Assembly: GCA_002346645.1 (NCBI GenBank)
Contig: DEAD01000006.1
Span: 17,209 to 81,208, forward strand
Source: Dehalococcoidia bacterium UBA2991
Lineage (GTDB): Bacteria > Chloroflexota > Dehalococcoidia > Tepidiformales > Tepidiformaceae
Reading direction: 5' to 3'
DNA: 64,000 nt
In this document: positions 1 to 8,519 of the stretch, in pieces
How positions within the stretch are numbered: position 1 is the stretch's first letter
Layout: every line of letters begins with the position of its first letter
Notes under the pieces: generated by a model
Databases searched by the model: none
Told to the model about the DNA's origin: nothing
The model's input: only the letters and a program-made list of their open reading frames with translations
Program-made: the position numbers and the translations under genes

Positions 1-234
1 CTGCTGGCAGCTCCAAACATCTTCGAAGTGTGGTTTCTATTTGTAGCGAGCTTGACTCATTGGCGGCCGAACTTCGTATTTTCAAGGCAAAAAATCCTCC
101 TTTTCCTAATCCCGCTGACCGCTTTGAAGATACTCCAGGAATACGCTTTACATGGAGGCAAATGGCTGGACAGCTTCACTGCCATCGAAGCAATAGATGC
201 GATCGCAGGTTGGTTAGCAGCGCCCTTTATCTAA
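1..234 (+). CDS. C-terminal end of a membrane protein (5' truncated)
   Basis: An open frame enters from the left edge at base 1 and runs 77 codons to a TAA at 232-234. The visible piece has two hydrophobic stretches (about residues 8-18 and 33-43), an aromatic and basic link between them, and a third hydrophobic segment at the very end (AIAGWLAAPF). This looks like the end of a polytopic inner-membrane protein. The first internal ATG is at 28, but the frame is open and protein-like upstream of it, so the gene most likely starts outside the window. It converges on the VOC gene, overlapping its end by 4 bases. The family cannot be named from this fragment. Confidence 0.55.
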   Translation: MLAAPNIFEVWFLFVASLTHWRPNFVFSRQKILLFLIPLTALKILQEYALHGGKWLDSFTAIEAIDAIAGWLAAPFI

Positions 235-1226
235 CGAGGGCGAGGGGGGCGTCCTGAAACCGAGCGCCACGTTGACTCGGGCATGAAGCCGAGATATTGG
301 TCCACCTCTTCAGCACAGTGAAACATCTCAAGAGAAAAGCCCTGGTCATCGTTCACGTAGGAAGACGTGAACGGCCCCTCGTCGTTCGGCTGAACATTAG
401 CGGTGTATCCCATTTCCATTAGCCGCGTGAACGCAGCCGAGAAAGCATCTCGCGTGCGATAACCAAGGGCGATATTGAGAATTCCCACATCGCTAAGCAA
501 GTAACCCAAGGGACGGGGACGGGGAGCAGGATTGTGGTACTGCTGAAGCTCTATGAGCTGGTCTCCTGCTCGCAACAAGAGAGTCTCGGACTGAGCGCCC
601 GGCAAGCCCCAAAGCGACTCCATTTCGGAGGTGTGCAGAAGAGTGGGGTCGACTACTTCAAGAGCAAGCGTCTCTACCCAAAAACGCCTCGCCTTTGCGA
701 GATCGGGGACAGATAGGCTAACAGCTCGAATAGCACAGCCTGACTCCGGCCAACGAGGAGGGCGGACATCAGAAAGAGGATCCTTCTCTATGAGCTCTAG
801 AATCAAACCATCCTGATCACGAAGACAAACCCGGCGATCTCCGATGGGGCCTTGTGGAGCAGTGATAGTAGAAGCACCCACCTCAGGGATTCGAGCAACC
901 ACGGCATCGAAGTCATCCACGTGGAAGGTCATGCGGGAATAACCGATGTCACTAGGACGCCAATCGAGCGGACGGGGACGCGGCACCGGACGTGTGTAAC
1001 CCCAAACTTCGAGCTGGACAAAGTCTTGGCGGTCAATAAGCCACCAAAGGGCTGCAGCAGGGTCAGGCACTTTCTGGAGGGTAGCCAGAAAATCCCCCCA
1101 TATAAGAAGGCCCCCAGCTTTGAGGCACCCTATTACATCGCAATAGAGCTGAGCAGCACGGGGCATATCGCTAGCGCTAACGGCAAACTGAGCAACCCCA
1201 GGGTCTGGTCCATCGATGGTAGTCAT
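231..1226 (-). CDS. Two-domain VOC (glyoxalase/dioxygenase-fold) protein
   Basis: The 331-residue protein contains two vicinal-oxygen-chelate modules. The first (about residues 10-145) opens with AQFAVSASDMPRAAQLYCDVIG and ends in GLILELIEKDP. The second (about 165-310) opens with IRAVSLSVPDLAKARRFWVE and ends in GFSLEMFH. The paired beta-alpha-beta-beta-beta pattern with a terminal Glu (LEL, LEM) is typical of extradiol dioxygenases and related lyases or isomerases. A first-module metal His is not obvious, so the chemistry is open. It lies 48 bases downstream of the MFS permease in the same direction, so the two may be co-transcribed for uptake and processing of one organic substrate. That link is inferred from position only. 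Confidence 0.8.
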   Translation of the reverse strand: MTTIDGPDPGVAQFAVSASDMPRAAQLYCDVIGCLKAGGLLIWGDFLATLQKVPDPAAALWWLIDRQDFVQLEVWGYTRPVPRPRPLDWRPSDIGYSRMTFHVDDFDAVVARIPEVGASTITAPQGPIGDRRVCLRDQDGLILELIEKDPLSDVRPPRWPESGCAIRAVSLSVPDLAKARRFWVETLALEVVDPTLLHTSEMESLWGLPGAQSETLLLRAGDQLIELQQYHNPAPRPRPLGYLLSDVGILNIALGYRTRDAFSAAFTRLMEMGYTANVQPNDEGPFTSSYVNDDQGFSLEMFHCAEEVDQYLGFMPESTWRSVSGRPPRPR

Positions 1227-1274
1227 GAAAAGCCTCCGTGGATTGGGACGGCGATTGTACGGCTCTGGGGAAAA

Positions 1275-2444
1275 TCACGAGGGGCGACTGGGCGGCGGCG
1301 AGAAGACGATCAGCAAGGCACCGAAAACAGAGATGATGGCAAGCACAGTAAAGCCCGTTTCAAAACCGCCGGTCAGGTCACGCATAAGTCCAGCAAAAAG
1401 CGGCCCCGTCATCATTCCTGAGGTCATTACCAGTTGCGACAAGCCCATGATCTTTCCAAAGTCACGACTCCCAAAGTAGTCAGCACGCAGGGCCAACAGC
1501 ACCGGCCCTCTGACTCCCCACGCAACGCCATGAGCGAGGGCAAAAACGAAGATCATCCAAAGGGAACTGGCGAAAGCAAGCAAAAGTAGGGCAGAGCTCG
1601 CAATGAGCATCGCACCTGCACCGATTGCTCTTTTATTGACCCGATCCCCCATTACCCCACCCGCGATAGTGCCGGCCACTTGAGCAATGGGAATCACAAT
1701 GTTGATGGCACCTGCTTGGGTCAGGGAGTAGTTGAGGCTCTCTGTAAGGTGAGAAAAAAGATGGACCATCACAGCAGAGACAACGAGAAGAGCACTTCCG
1801 TGACCAATGGAGATGAACCAAAACTGGCGTGTGCGTAACGCTTCGCTAACGCTGAAAGATGCATCGTCTTGTGAAATTTCCGCCACGCTTGCATTGGCCG
1901 CACGCGCAGGGGCCTCAGCCTCGGAAATTCCATCCACCACCTCACCGTAATCCTCAGGTCGATGGCGGATTAACTGAGATGCGGGAAGGCCAACTGCGAG
2001 CACAATGATGGCGGAGCTAAATGCAGTTGTACGCCAGCCAAAAGCCTCAATTGCGAGTACCACCAAATAGACGAGGACCCCACCAAATGCAAAGCCTCCT
2101 GTCATGAAGCTGATGGCCGTTGCTCGAAACCGTTCGAACCAGTTAACCACCGCCACCATCACGGAGAGGAATCCACCCAAGCTCATTCCAAGAGCGACCA
2201 CAAAGAGCGCAGGGAAAAGATGCCCCAGCGAAGAAATCTGGCTGAAGAGCATGAGCCCTATAGCCAAAATCACAAGTCCCACGCGAATAACGGCTCGGGG
2301 CCCGAAACGATCAGTGAGCCAGCCCTGGACGGGACCTACCGCGCCATTCGTTCCTTGAATGGTGGAGTACCCCAACGAAAGCATCGTGCTACTCCAGCCA
2401 AACTGATCCTTGAAGATCGCAACGTAAGCACCGTAAGCCTGCAT
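1275..2444 (-). CDS. MFS transporter (monocarboxylate/oxalate-formate antiporter-like)
   Basis: This is a 12-helix major facilitator permease. From the ATG at 2444 it is 389 residues, with the helix 2-3 loop signature WLTDRFGPRAVIRVG, a central cytoplasmic loop around residues 175-200, and a second half beginning at TRQFWFISIGHGSALL. The second-half loop GDRVNKRAIG matches the MFS repeat. The ATG cuts through helix 1. In-frame codons upstream encode LFYGWWIVGAGVVINALIGAF, the usual start of this subfamily, and the frame stays open to a TAG at 2646-2648. No ATG, GTG or TTG lies in that extension, only CTG codons (for example at 2546). The true start is therefore uncertain and upstream of 2444. 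The substrate is probably an organic acid. Confidence 0.85.
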   Translation of the reverse strand: MQAYGAYVAIFKDQFGWSSTMLSLGYSTIQGTNGAVGPVQGWLTDRFGPRAVIRVGLVILAIGLMLFSQISSLGHLFPALFVVALGMSLGGFLSVMVAVVNWFERFRATAISFMTGGFAFGGVLVYLVVLAIEAFGWRTTAFSSAIIVLAVGLPASQLIRHRPEDYGEVVDGISEAEAPARAANASVAEISQDDASFSVSEALRTRQFWFISIGHGSALLVVSAVMVHLFSHLTESLNYSLTQAGAINIVIPIAQVAGTIAGGVMGDRVNKRAIGAGAMLIASSALLLLAFASSLWMIFVFALAHGVAWGVRGPVLLALRADYFGSRDFGKIMGLSQLVMTSGMMTGPLFAGLMRDLTGGFETGFTVLAIISVFGALLIVFSPPPSRPS

Positions 2445-2842
2445 AACGAACGCACCTATTAGCGCGTTGATTACGACGCCCGCACCGACGATCCACCAGC
2501 CATAGAAGAGACGGCTGGGGTCAGTAAAATACTGGGCTCCGGGCAGTCCTTTTAAGACGGGGGCCTCCCATAAATGGCGACGAGGAGCCGCACACCCGCC
2601 CGATGGTAGCAGCGCGGCCTGTTGGGGATGAGTAGTGCCCCCTAGCTAAGCAGAGGTACTACATGCCTTTGCGAGCAAGCTCTCTGGGCAAGCATGAGCT
2701 TAGCAATACCTCCTTTCTACAACTCCAGGACCAAATCTCGGCAGCGCCACTATAGGTTCACTAGCCCCCAAGGATGGCTAACTACCGGAACTTTGTCAGA
2801 CAGAAAAGTAGGTTCCAAATCCTCAACCCACTCATGATCCAT
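2445..2842. other. Intergenic stretch, partly the true N-terminus of the MFS gene
   Basis: Bases 2445-2645 hold the in-frame extension that completes the first transmembrane helix of the MFS permease and lacks a standard start codon. The remaining 200 bases or so, down to the protease stop, show no convincing ORF, RNA gene or strong hairpin. Confidence 0.5.
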
Positions 2843-5800
2843 TTACTTGCTTACCGGGGGAGCCCACGGACCAGGACCGGCTTCGTTGACAGCTCGGACC
2901 GAAACTAAGTACTTCATTCCTTGTTCTAATCCTCTAACTGTGTGACTAAGAACACCATTGGCGCCAACGTTCCTAAGTAGCGTCCAGCTACCGTCTGTCG
3001 CGCTAGCCGGAATGTAGCGGAGGTCGTAAGAAGTAACGACCGAGCCCCCAATATCATCTGTCGGCTCCCAACCGACAGTTAAAGTGCCAACACCTCGCAC
3101 CAAGAACTTAGTAGCAACATAGCCAGGCGTGGTTCCATGTCCGTAGGCCTTTACTCCCCAAGATCTGAGGACACCAGTATCTCCAGCCTGACTATCTCTA
3201 ATCCGCAAAGTCCATACCCCTGCAGCATTCTCACCAAGATGTCTAGCCGAACCGAACCGATGAGTACCATCGAAGCTGCCTGTCCATGAATACACTCTTG
3301 CAGAAGGCACGGTTAGAACAGAAATTGTGCCGATTGGAGACACTAACTCGATCTGTAGGTCCCTAAAAAATTCATGCTGCAGTGCGATGTTCACTTCTAC
3401 GAATTCGACAAATTGCACATGAGAATCAAGTGTGAGCTCTGAAATAGTCGTGGATGGGAAGTCGGGAAGCGCTATATCTAACTGGGACGAAACAGCTTCT
3501 ACATCCCGAAAGGCTGGAAGGTTCGTCCAGCCCTCTGCAAGTGCGACAGCAGCAGCCACATCGACCATACCGAAGCCATACTCATGGCTAAACGAGTAAC
3601 GCTCAGAAGAAGAAGCATATTTAGGGGCCCCTTCCTCCCAACTACCATTAGCGGGGTCATTCTGACGGGCAGACCCCGCAAGTATGAGCTTGACATCACG
3701 CCACGTGAGATTGTCGTTAGCAGCTCGCACAAGGGCTGCCGCACCTGACACTACTGGAGCAGCAGCGGATGTGCCGCCGAAACTATCCCGATATCGATCT
3801 GGGCTGTCCGTTGTTGCAATACTAGGCAGTCTCTCAACGCCACTACTCGAGGGGCCACAAACCCAAAGATTAGCCCCCATCTCCGAGTAACTGCTTCGGA
3901 TATCGTCGTAACCAACAGCGCAAGAAGCGGTAACAGCAAAGAAATTTGCACGCCCATCAAGATTGGAATTGTCATTTGCCCAATGTCCGTTCCCAGCAGC
4001 CCAAACATAGAAGATACCTTTGCCCCCGTAGCCCTCCATCACCCCCCGTCGAACCGCCAACTCCCAGGTAGCTTGGGCAGAGTTTGGCATTCCCGTCTCA
4101 ACAAAGCCCCAGCTATTGTTTGAGACTGCAGTGTGTTGCGCATCTTCAGAGCGATACATCGCATCCGCCTCGTTATCGGAAAAGGAACTCCCGCTGGCAA
4201 TTAGGTTGTACGAGAAGATATTGGCCCTGGGAGCTACCCCACGAACCCCAATTTCATTGTCTCGGGCTGCAATAATTCCGGCCACAGCTGTACCGTGAGT
4301 TTCTAGGGGATTGTAGACACTACCCTGCCCAACATAGTCGTGATTACGTGCTACTAGAACGTTTTCAGAAAGATCCTCGTGGCTAAACTCAAAGCCGTCG
4401 TCCACCACCACCACATTGATGCCAGCTCCCCAATTGCCACTGGCCCAAACACTTTCGACATTAATGTCCTGCATAGCCCCCCCCTCAAACTGACCCGTAT
4501 TTTTCAAGTGCCATTGGCATCCATACAGAGGGTCGCTCTGGGGAGTAGCGATCGCAGTACAGCTTTCGAGCATTCGCCCATAGGGAGAAACCCAAGGATC
4601 GAGCAGGTACAACCCAGTGGCACTTCCTGAAGGGCGCACTTGAAGGTAGTGCGTTCCAGCTTCAAGTCTTCCCCAAATCGAAAAGCTAACCAATGGCTGC
4701 CCCTGCTCTACCCAGTTCTCGTGAGCAGTGACATGCATGGGGATAATCGCTCCCTGTTCAGTCAGAACTGTCGGAACAAGCGGTAGCTGACCACCACTGA
4801 AGGAAAGGGCATATATGAAGACGTAGGTATCCACAGCTAGCTTAAGACTGAAGTAATCCACATCGTTGGCAGTAGAAATGTGGCCAGCTTCAGGAACACT
4901 GAGTTCTATGGGTTCTGCGGTAGCTGGTCTACTTCCAGGTGCCGCTGCAGTTCGCACTTGCAGGTTATAGGCACCAGTGTCTTGAACACCGAAGCCACGC
5001 ACCCCAATGTAATAGGTCCCTGCCGAAAGCTGACGGCGAATCATGAATCCCAGGTGGTTGTCTAGGACCCCGCTATCGTCGTTGACTCCAAGGAAGTGTC
5101 CGTCAGAGTTCAGCAATGTTCCGACGGTATCTAAATCACCAAAGGACATTACCCAAATATCGGTGACACCAGTTAGCTCGAGCCTATAGAAATCTTGATC
5201 ACCCACTACTCCACCATCTGGCCCAATTCGCCCAGGAGTCACAGAGTCAGTAGTGATAGGAAGGGCTGCAAGGATGTTGTTTCCGGGATCAGTTACAGAC
5301 CGGGCATGAATGGTATACAGCCCAACTTCTGGAGCTTGAAAACTGCTCACTCGAACGTAGTAGATACCGGGGCCCAGTACGCCACGAAGACCCACACCCC
5401 GACGTATTCCGAGAGATACGCCATCTTCGTTTCCCTCTAGAACCGTGCCATCCCAATCTAGAAATACACCACGCGTCTCGAGCGGCCCGCTAGCATATAC
5501 CCAAAGGTCCGTTTCCTCCGCTAGAACTATCCGGAAAATATCCTCATCATCGGAATTCCCAATCGCACCAAACTGCACTGCATCAAGCGTTAGCTCTGTC
5601 GCTGTCTCAACGGATCCACCAAAGTCAGTGGTTTCAGCTCGAAAAACTGTCGACCATGGTCCATTGCTGTAACCATTTACTGCCCGCACTTGTAGGTCAT
5701 ATGAGAGTCCGTCGGATAAACCCTTCACATCATGCTCGAGGCTTCTCGTACCCTTGGTCCAAATATCCTCCTCCACCGTCCAGTTGTCGTCAGCCCTATC

Positions 5801-6034
5801 CATCATGCTGGAAAGAATATGGCGGACGTCATAGGCAACGATGGGGGAACCACCGTTATCCTCGGGAGCCCGCCAAGAAAGTGTGAGCGTGTTCGTCTTT
5901 TCCTCTATCGAGGTGATGGTCGGCGCACCAAAGACGTTCTGCGCCTCAACCTGTCCACTAACTACGACACCAAATACTCCGAGCGCAGCAAGAAGAATCA
6001 CTCGCCTCACCGGAGAGATACTTCCATTTGCCAA
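2843..6034 (-). CDS. Secreted kexin-like S8 serine protease with FN3, PPC and P domains
   Basis: The 1063-residue product is exported, with a basic start and a hydrophobic segment at about residues 10-27 ending near VEAQ. Domain order: fibronectin III (36-133), three PPC-like beta domains (about 138-245, 256-361, 370-475), subtilisin/kexin catalytic domain (495-835), proprotein-convertase P domain (about 865-965) and a C-terminal FN3 (970-1061). The catalytic residues are intact: Asp545 in VVVVDDGFEFSHEDL, His580 in ETHGTAVAG, oxyanion Asn682 in WAAGNG and Ser756 in FGGTSAAAP. The usual link QWHLKNTGQ precedes the catalytic Asp, but no prodomain stands before it. Such a segment sits in the overlapping upstream gene (28-base overlap). 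It probably degrades extracellular or surface protein. Confidence 0.93.
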   Translation of the reverse strand: MANGSISPVRRVILLAALGVFGVVVSGQVEAQNVFGAPTITSIEEKTNTLTLSWRAPEDNGGSPIVAYDVRHILSSMMDRADDNWTVEEDIWTKGTRSLEHDVKGLSDGLSYDLQVRAVNGYSNGPWSTVFRAETTDFGGSVETATELTLDAVQFGAIGNSDDEDIFRIVLAEETDLWVYASGPLETRGVFLDWDGTVLEGNEDGVSLGIRRGVGLRGVLGPGIYYVRVSSFQAPEVGLYTIHARSVTDPGNNILAALPITTDSVTPGRIGPDGGVVGDQDFYRLELTGVTDIWVMSFGDLDTVGTLLNSDGHFLGVNDDSGVLDNHLGFMIRRQLSAGTYYIGVRGFGVQDTGAYNLQVRTAAAPGSRPATAEPIELSVPEAGHISTANDVDYFSLKLAVDTYVFIYALSFSGGQLPLVPTVLTEQGAIIPMHVTAHENWVEQGQPLVSFSIWGRLEAGTHYLQVRPSGSATGLYLLDPWVSPYGRMLESCTAIATPQSDPLYGCQWHLKNTGQFEGGAMQDINVESVWASGNWGAGINVVVVDDGFEFSHEDLSENVLVARNHDYVGQGSVYNPLETHGTAVAGIIAARDNEIGVRGVAPRANIFSYNLIASGSSFSDNEADAMYRSEDAQHTAVSNNSWGFVETGMPNSAQATWELAVRRGVMEGYGGKGIFYVWAAGNGHWANDNSNLDGRANFFAVTASCAVGYDDIRSSYSEMGANLWVCGPSSSGVERLPSIATTDSPDRYRDSFGGTSAAAPVVSGAAALVRAANDNLTWRDVKLILAGSARQNDPANGSWEEGAPKYASSSERYSFSHEYGFGMVDVAAAVALAEGWTNLPAFRDVEAVSSQLDIALPDFPSTTISELTLDSHVQFVEFVEVNIALQHEFFRDLQIELVSPIGTISVLTVPSARVYSWTGSFDGTHRFGSARHLGENAAGVWTLRIRDSQAGDTGVLRSWGVKAYGHGTTPGYVATKFLVRGVGTLTVGWEPTDDIGGSVVTSYDLRYIPASATDGSWTLLRNVGANGVLSHTVRGLEQGMKYLVSVRAVNEAGPGPWAPPVSK

Positions 6035-6747
6035 TTAGGACTCGAAATTAGAACCCCCTCTTGCCTCGCCAACCGGTTGGCAAGATTGAGGGAAGGAAAT
6101 CCAGGATCGGTCTCCAAAAAGAAGGCATTTGTGGCATAACTTCGCTTCTGAACACTTTCATTTGCGATCCCATTATCTGCAAAAAAGCGACTCACTGATT
6201 CATGACCCCATGCTTCGTCAAGCACCAGAAGTACACCCCCTGGAAGAGTCATCAGCTCTCCCGATTGAGATCGGAAAACGGGCTGAACAACAGCATGTTC
6301 GTGACGGGCCTGTTTCCGTACGATGCTGGTCTCACCGTCATCGCGAGCAACAACATCACCATCTGTGTTCTCAGAACTTAGTTGCACAACCAGGTCACCT
6401 TCCAGGTTCACTCGATGAGAACGCGCACCATCCCTCCATGTGTATTCCTGCCCCGCAACAGAGCGGTCATTACTTTTATCTTGCCAACCCTTATTACCAA
6501 TATCTTCCTGAGGGTCTGGATTAGAGACGGGCTCTGAGACGTTAGTAACACTTGGTTGAGGGGAGGTGGAACTAGGAGAAGAGGTTGGGGTAGTTGGGTC
6601 ATCGTTTTGGATAGCCCCGCTCCCACCACTATCTTCTGGCCCATCACAACCAACCGCAGTCACCAAACTCATAGCCGAGACAGCAAAGACCATACTGCCT
6701 AACGCCAGAGTGGCTTTGCTCCTCATATTGCTAACTACCAAAACCAT
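6007..6747 (-). CDS. Lipoprotein carrying a subtilase prodomain-like segment
   Basis: The 246-residue protein has an N-terminal hydrophobic helix ending in a lipobox (VTAVGC, Cys34), then a Ser/Thr/Pro/Asn-rich spacer (about 40-90), so it should be anchored outside the membrane. Its last 60 residues (SVSRFFADNGI through ANRLARQEGVLISSPNWQ) resemble the segment that precedes kexin-like catalytic domains, where 'ANxLAxxxGVxxxxPN' normally leads into 'QWHLxNTGQ'. It overlaps the protease gene by 28 bases, so the two are almost certainly co-translated. It may act as a separate chaperone or inhibitor in trans; that role is inferred. The start could also be the ATG at 6726. No enzyme motif is seen. 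Confidence 0.75.
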   Translation of the reverse strand: MVLVVSNMRSKATLALGSMVFAVSAMSLVTAVGCDGPEDSGGSGAIQNDDPTTPTSSPSSTSPQPSVTNVSEPVSNPDPQEDIGNKGWQDKSNDRSVAGQEYTWRDGARSHRVNLEGDLVVQLSSENTDGDVVARDDGETSIVRKQARHEHAVVQPVFRSQSGELMTLPGGVLLVLDEAWGHESVSRFFADNGIANESVQKRSYATNAFFLETDPGFPSLNLANRLARQEGVLISSPNWQMEVSLR

Positions 6748-6853
6748 TTTCGTGAAGGCTCTTTTTCAGACTTCGATTCAAAATCTGGTGACCAAAATGT
6801 GTTAGTCCGCCGTACGGTCGACTAAATTACATCACTGGCTAAAGCCAAAAGAG

Positions 6854-6928
6854 TGGCTCCCCGGCGAGGATTCGAACCTCGAACCTAGCGGTTAACAGCC
6901 GCTCGCTCTACCGTTGAGCTACCGGGGA
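6854..6928 (-). tRNA. tRNA-Asn (GTT anticodon)
   Basis: Read on the minus strand, the 75 bases fold into a full cloverleaf. The acceptor stem is TCCCCGG with CCGGGGA, followed by a G discriminator and an encoded CCA. The D arm is GCTC-AACGGTA-GAGC, the anticodon loop is CTGTTAA (anticodon GTT, Asn), and the T arm carries GGTTCGAATCC. It lies between the protease operon and the aarF-like gene and is transcribed away from the latter. No second tRNA was found nearby. Confidence 0.97.
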
Positions 6929-7029
6929 ACAGGGTCTCAGTTTCGGGCGGGCCGAGGGAACGGGCAACAGCCACTTCAGGTATCTCCCCTCCTTTCAGAC
7001 ATATGGTTACGCTCTGCTACAGTTGATTG

Positions 7030-8364
7030 ATGGCCATGTCTCCAACAGGGCTTCGCCCTCTTCCCTGGCCCCAGCGCATCTGGCGTTTCTGGCTTGTGAG
7101 CTGGACTTTTCTGGTGATCTACCTCGGATATAAACGGATCCAGAAGACATATGGACTAAGCGAAGAGGAGCGTTCCCGGCGCTATCGTGACCAACATCGA
7201 GTCACTGGCGAGCGCCTGTACCGCCTTGCTATCAGGATGCAAGGACTGCTGATCAAGTCCTGCCAATTCCTAAGCAGCAGAGCAGATGTAGCCCCGCCCG
7301 AACTTGTAGCTGTCCTAAGTCGCCTGCAGGACTCAGTTCCACCACGGTCCTACGCAGAGGTAGAGAGTCAAGTGAAAAGGGAGCTGCACGCGCCCCCAGA
7401 AGAGGTGTTTGCCAGTTTCGAACGTGAGCCACTAGCAGCGGCCTCTCTTGCACAAGTACATCGAGCCCGCACGCACAACGGTCGCGATGTAGCCGTGAAA
7501 GTGCAGTACCTCGGCATCTCACGCGTGGTCGAAACCGACCTGCGCTCACTTAGCCTTCTCATCCGTATGCTGGCCCGTTTCGAGCCCAAATGGGACTTCC
7601 GCATGCTAATCGGAGAGATGGCTAATTATGTTCCACGGGAGTTGGACTTTGTGGAGGAAGGGAAGAGCGCGGAACGTGTGGCCCAAGAGCTGAGCCACCG
7701 CAAGGACGTTCGCGTTCCAGAAATCATCTGGCAACACACCGCGCAACGTGTGTTGACTATGGAGTACATCGATGGGATCAAGATCTCTGATACAGACAAG
7801 CTACTAGCAGCAGGAATCGATCCCAATGAAGTGGCCCGGATCATGATGGAAGCCTACTGCGAGCAGATCCTCGTTAACGGCTTCTTCCACGCCGACCCCC
7901 ACCCCGGCAATTTATTCGTATTACCTGGCCCGGTAGTGGTATTTCTCGACTTTGGGATGAGCAAGCACCTGCCAGAGGACTTCCGGCGAACCTACAACCA
8001 CTTCACGCTGGCCGTGCTAAGCCAAAATGACTCAGCGATGCTCAAGGGCTTTAAAGACCTAGGCTTTCGAACACAGACCGATGATCCGGAGCTTCTAGTT
8101 GCACTAGGGCGCTCGTTCTTTGAGACAGCCGGCCCCGAACAGCGGCCATACGCAGATTCAGAAGTTATAGGTGAAGTAAACGAGCGCCTCTCACGACTGC
8201 TCTCCGAAAACCCAATTACTAAGGTTCCTTCCGACATTTTGCTTATTTTACGTGTTCTGGGATTGATGAGCGGCCTCCAAAAACGCCTCGACAGCACGGT
8301 CGATGTAGCAAACACGATTACACCCTTCGCTCAGTCTCAAATAGGGGAAGCAGGAGACAAATAG
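7030..8364 (+). CDS. UbiB/ABC1 (AarF) family atypical kinase
   Basis: The 444-residue protein belongs to the ABC1/UbiB family of atypical kinases or ATPases that support quinone and lipid metabolism at the membrane. An N-terminal hydrophobic helix (about 16-38) is followed by the family's KxGQ-like helix, here KSCQFLSSRADVAPPE. Next come the Ala-rich nucleotide loop AAASLAQVHRA, the lysine strand VAVKVQ, the ExD motif in RELDFVEEG, the catalytic loop HADPHPGN and the DFG triplet (FLDFG). The usual Gly of KxGQ is Cys here. Start codons TTG 7027, ATG 7030 and ATG 7036 are all possible, and none has a strong Shine-Dalgarno. It ends about 90 bases before the pyr operon leader and is probably its own unit. 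Confidence 0.9.
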   Translation: MAMSPTGLRPLPWPQRIWRFWLVSWTFLVIYLGYKRIQKTYGLSEEERSRRYRDQHRVTGERLYRLAIRMQGLLIKSCQFLSSRADVAPPELVAVLSRLQDSVPPRSYAEVESQVKRELHAPPEEVFASFEREPLAAASLAQVHRARTHNGRDVAVKVQYLGISRVVETDLRSLSLLIRMLARFEPKWDFRMLIGEMANYVPRELDFVEEGKSAERVAQELSHRKDVRVPEIIWQHTAQRVLTMEYIDGIKISDTDKLLAAGIDPNEVARIMMEAYCEQILVNGFFHADPHPGNLFVLPGPVVVFLDFGMSKHLPEDFRRTYNHFTLAVLSQNDSAMLKGFKDLGFRTQTDDPELLVALGRSFFETAGPEQRPYADSEVIGEVNERLSRLLSENPITKVPSDILLILRVLGLMSGLQKRLDSTVDVANTITPFAQSQIGEAGDK

Positions 8365-8420
8365 GAGAACCGGCTGGCGCGCTCACAAGCGATCAGCTAA
8401 TCTTGGTGAGCCCTTTAAAG

Positions 8421-8446
8421 CGGTCCCGAGAGGCTGCCAAGGGAGG
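8421..8446 (+). promoter_or_regulatory. PyrR-binding RNA element of the pyr operon
   Basis: The sequence TCCCGAGAGGCTGCCAAGGG (8424-8443) closely follows the known PyrR binding-loop consensus (UCC-GAGAGGCU-x-CAAGGG) of Gram-positive pyr mRNA leaders. Its 3' side runs straight into the GGAGG Shine-Dalgarno (8445-8449) of the leader ORF at 8457. Binding of PyrR with UMP would therefore be expected to block ribosome access, as described for PyrR translational repression in mycobacteria. No transcription terminator follows, which fits translational rather than attenuation control. Confidence 0.8.
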
Positions 8447-8456
8447 AGGCACCGCC

Positions 8457-8519
8457 ATGAGCGGTTGGCCCAGTGGAAGCTCGCTACACCTCTTTCCAAT
8501 CCAGGTGTTTCCCCGATGA
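8457..8519 (+). CDS. 20-residue pyr operon leader peptide, coupled to pyrR
   Basis: An ATG at 8457 has the best ribosome-binding site of the operon (GGAGG, about 7-8 bases upstream), directly joined to the PyrR-binding element. The frame reads 20 codons, rich in Ser, Pro and hydrophobic residues, and ends in TGA at 8517-8519. This stop overlaps the pyrR ATG (8516) as ATGA. pyrR itself has no clear Shine-Dalgarno, so its translation probably depends on ribosomes finishing this leader. The peptide shows no run of pyrimidine-rich or rare codons that would suggest classic attenuation. This is a prediction from layout; the peptide may have no function of its own. Confidence 0.6.
   Translation: MSGWPSGSSLHLFPIQVFPR

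Noticed and set aside
852..1421. 189-codon plus-strand ORF
   Set aside because: Antisense to the VOC and MFS genes, whose protein families are clear; the translation is not protein-like.
8465..8515. TTG start giving a 17-residue longer PyrR
   Set aside because: It would make PyrR longer than the family and ignores the strong leader-ORF start and the ATGA coupling at 8516.
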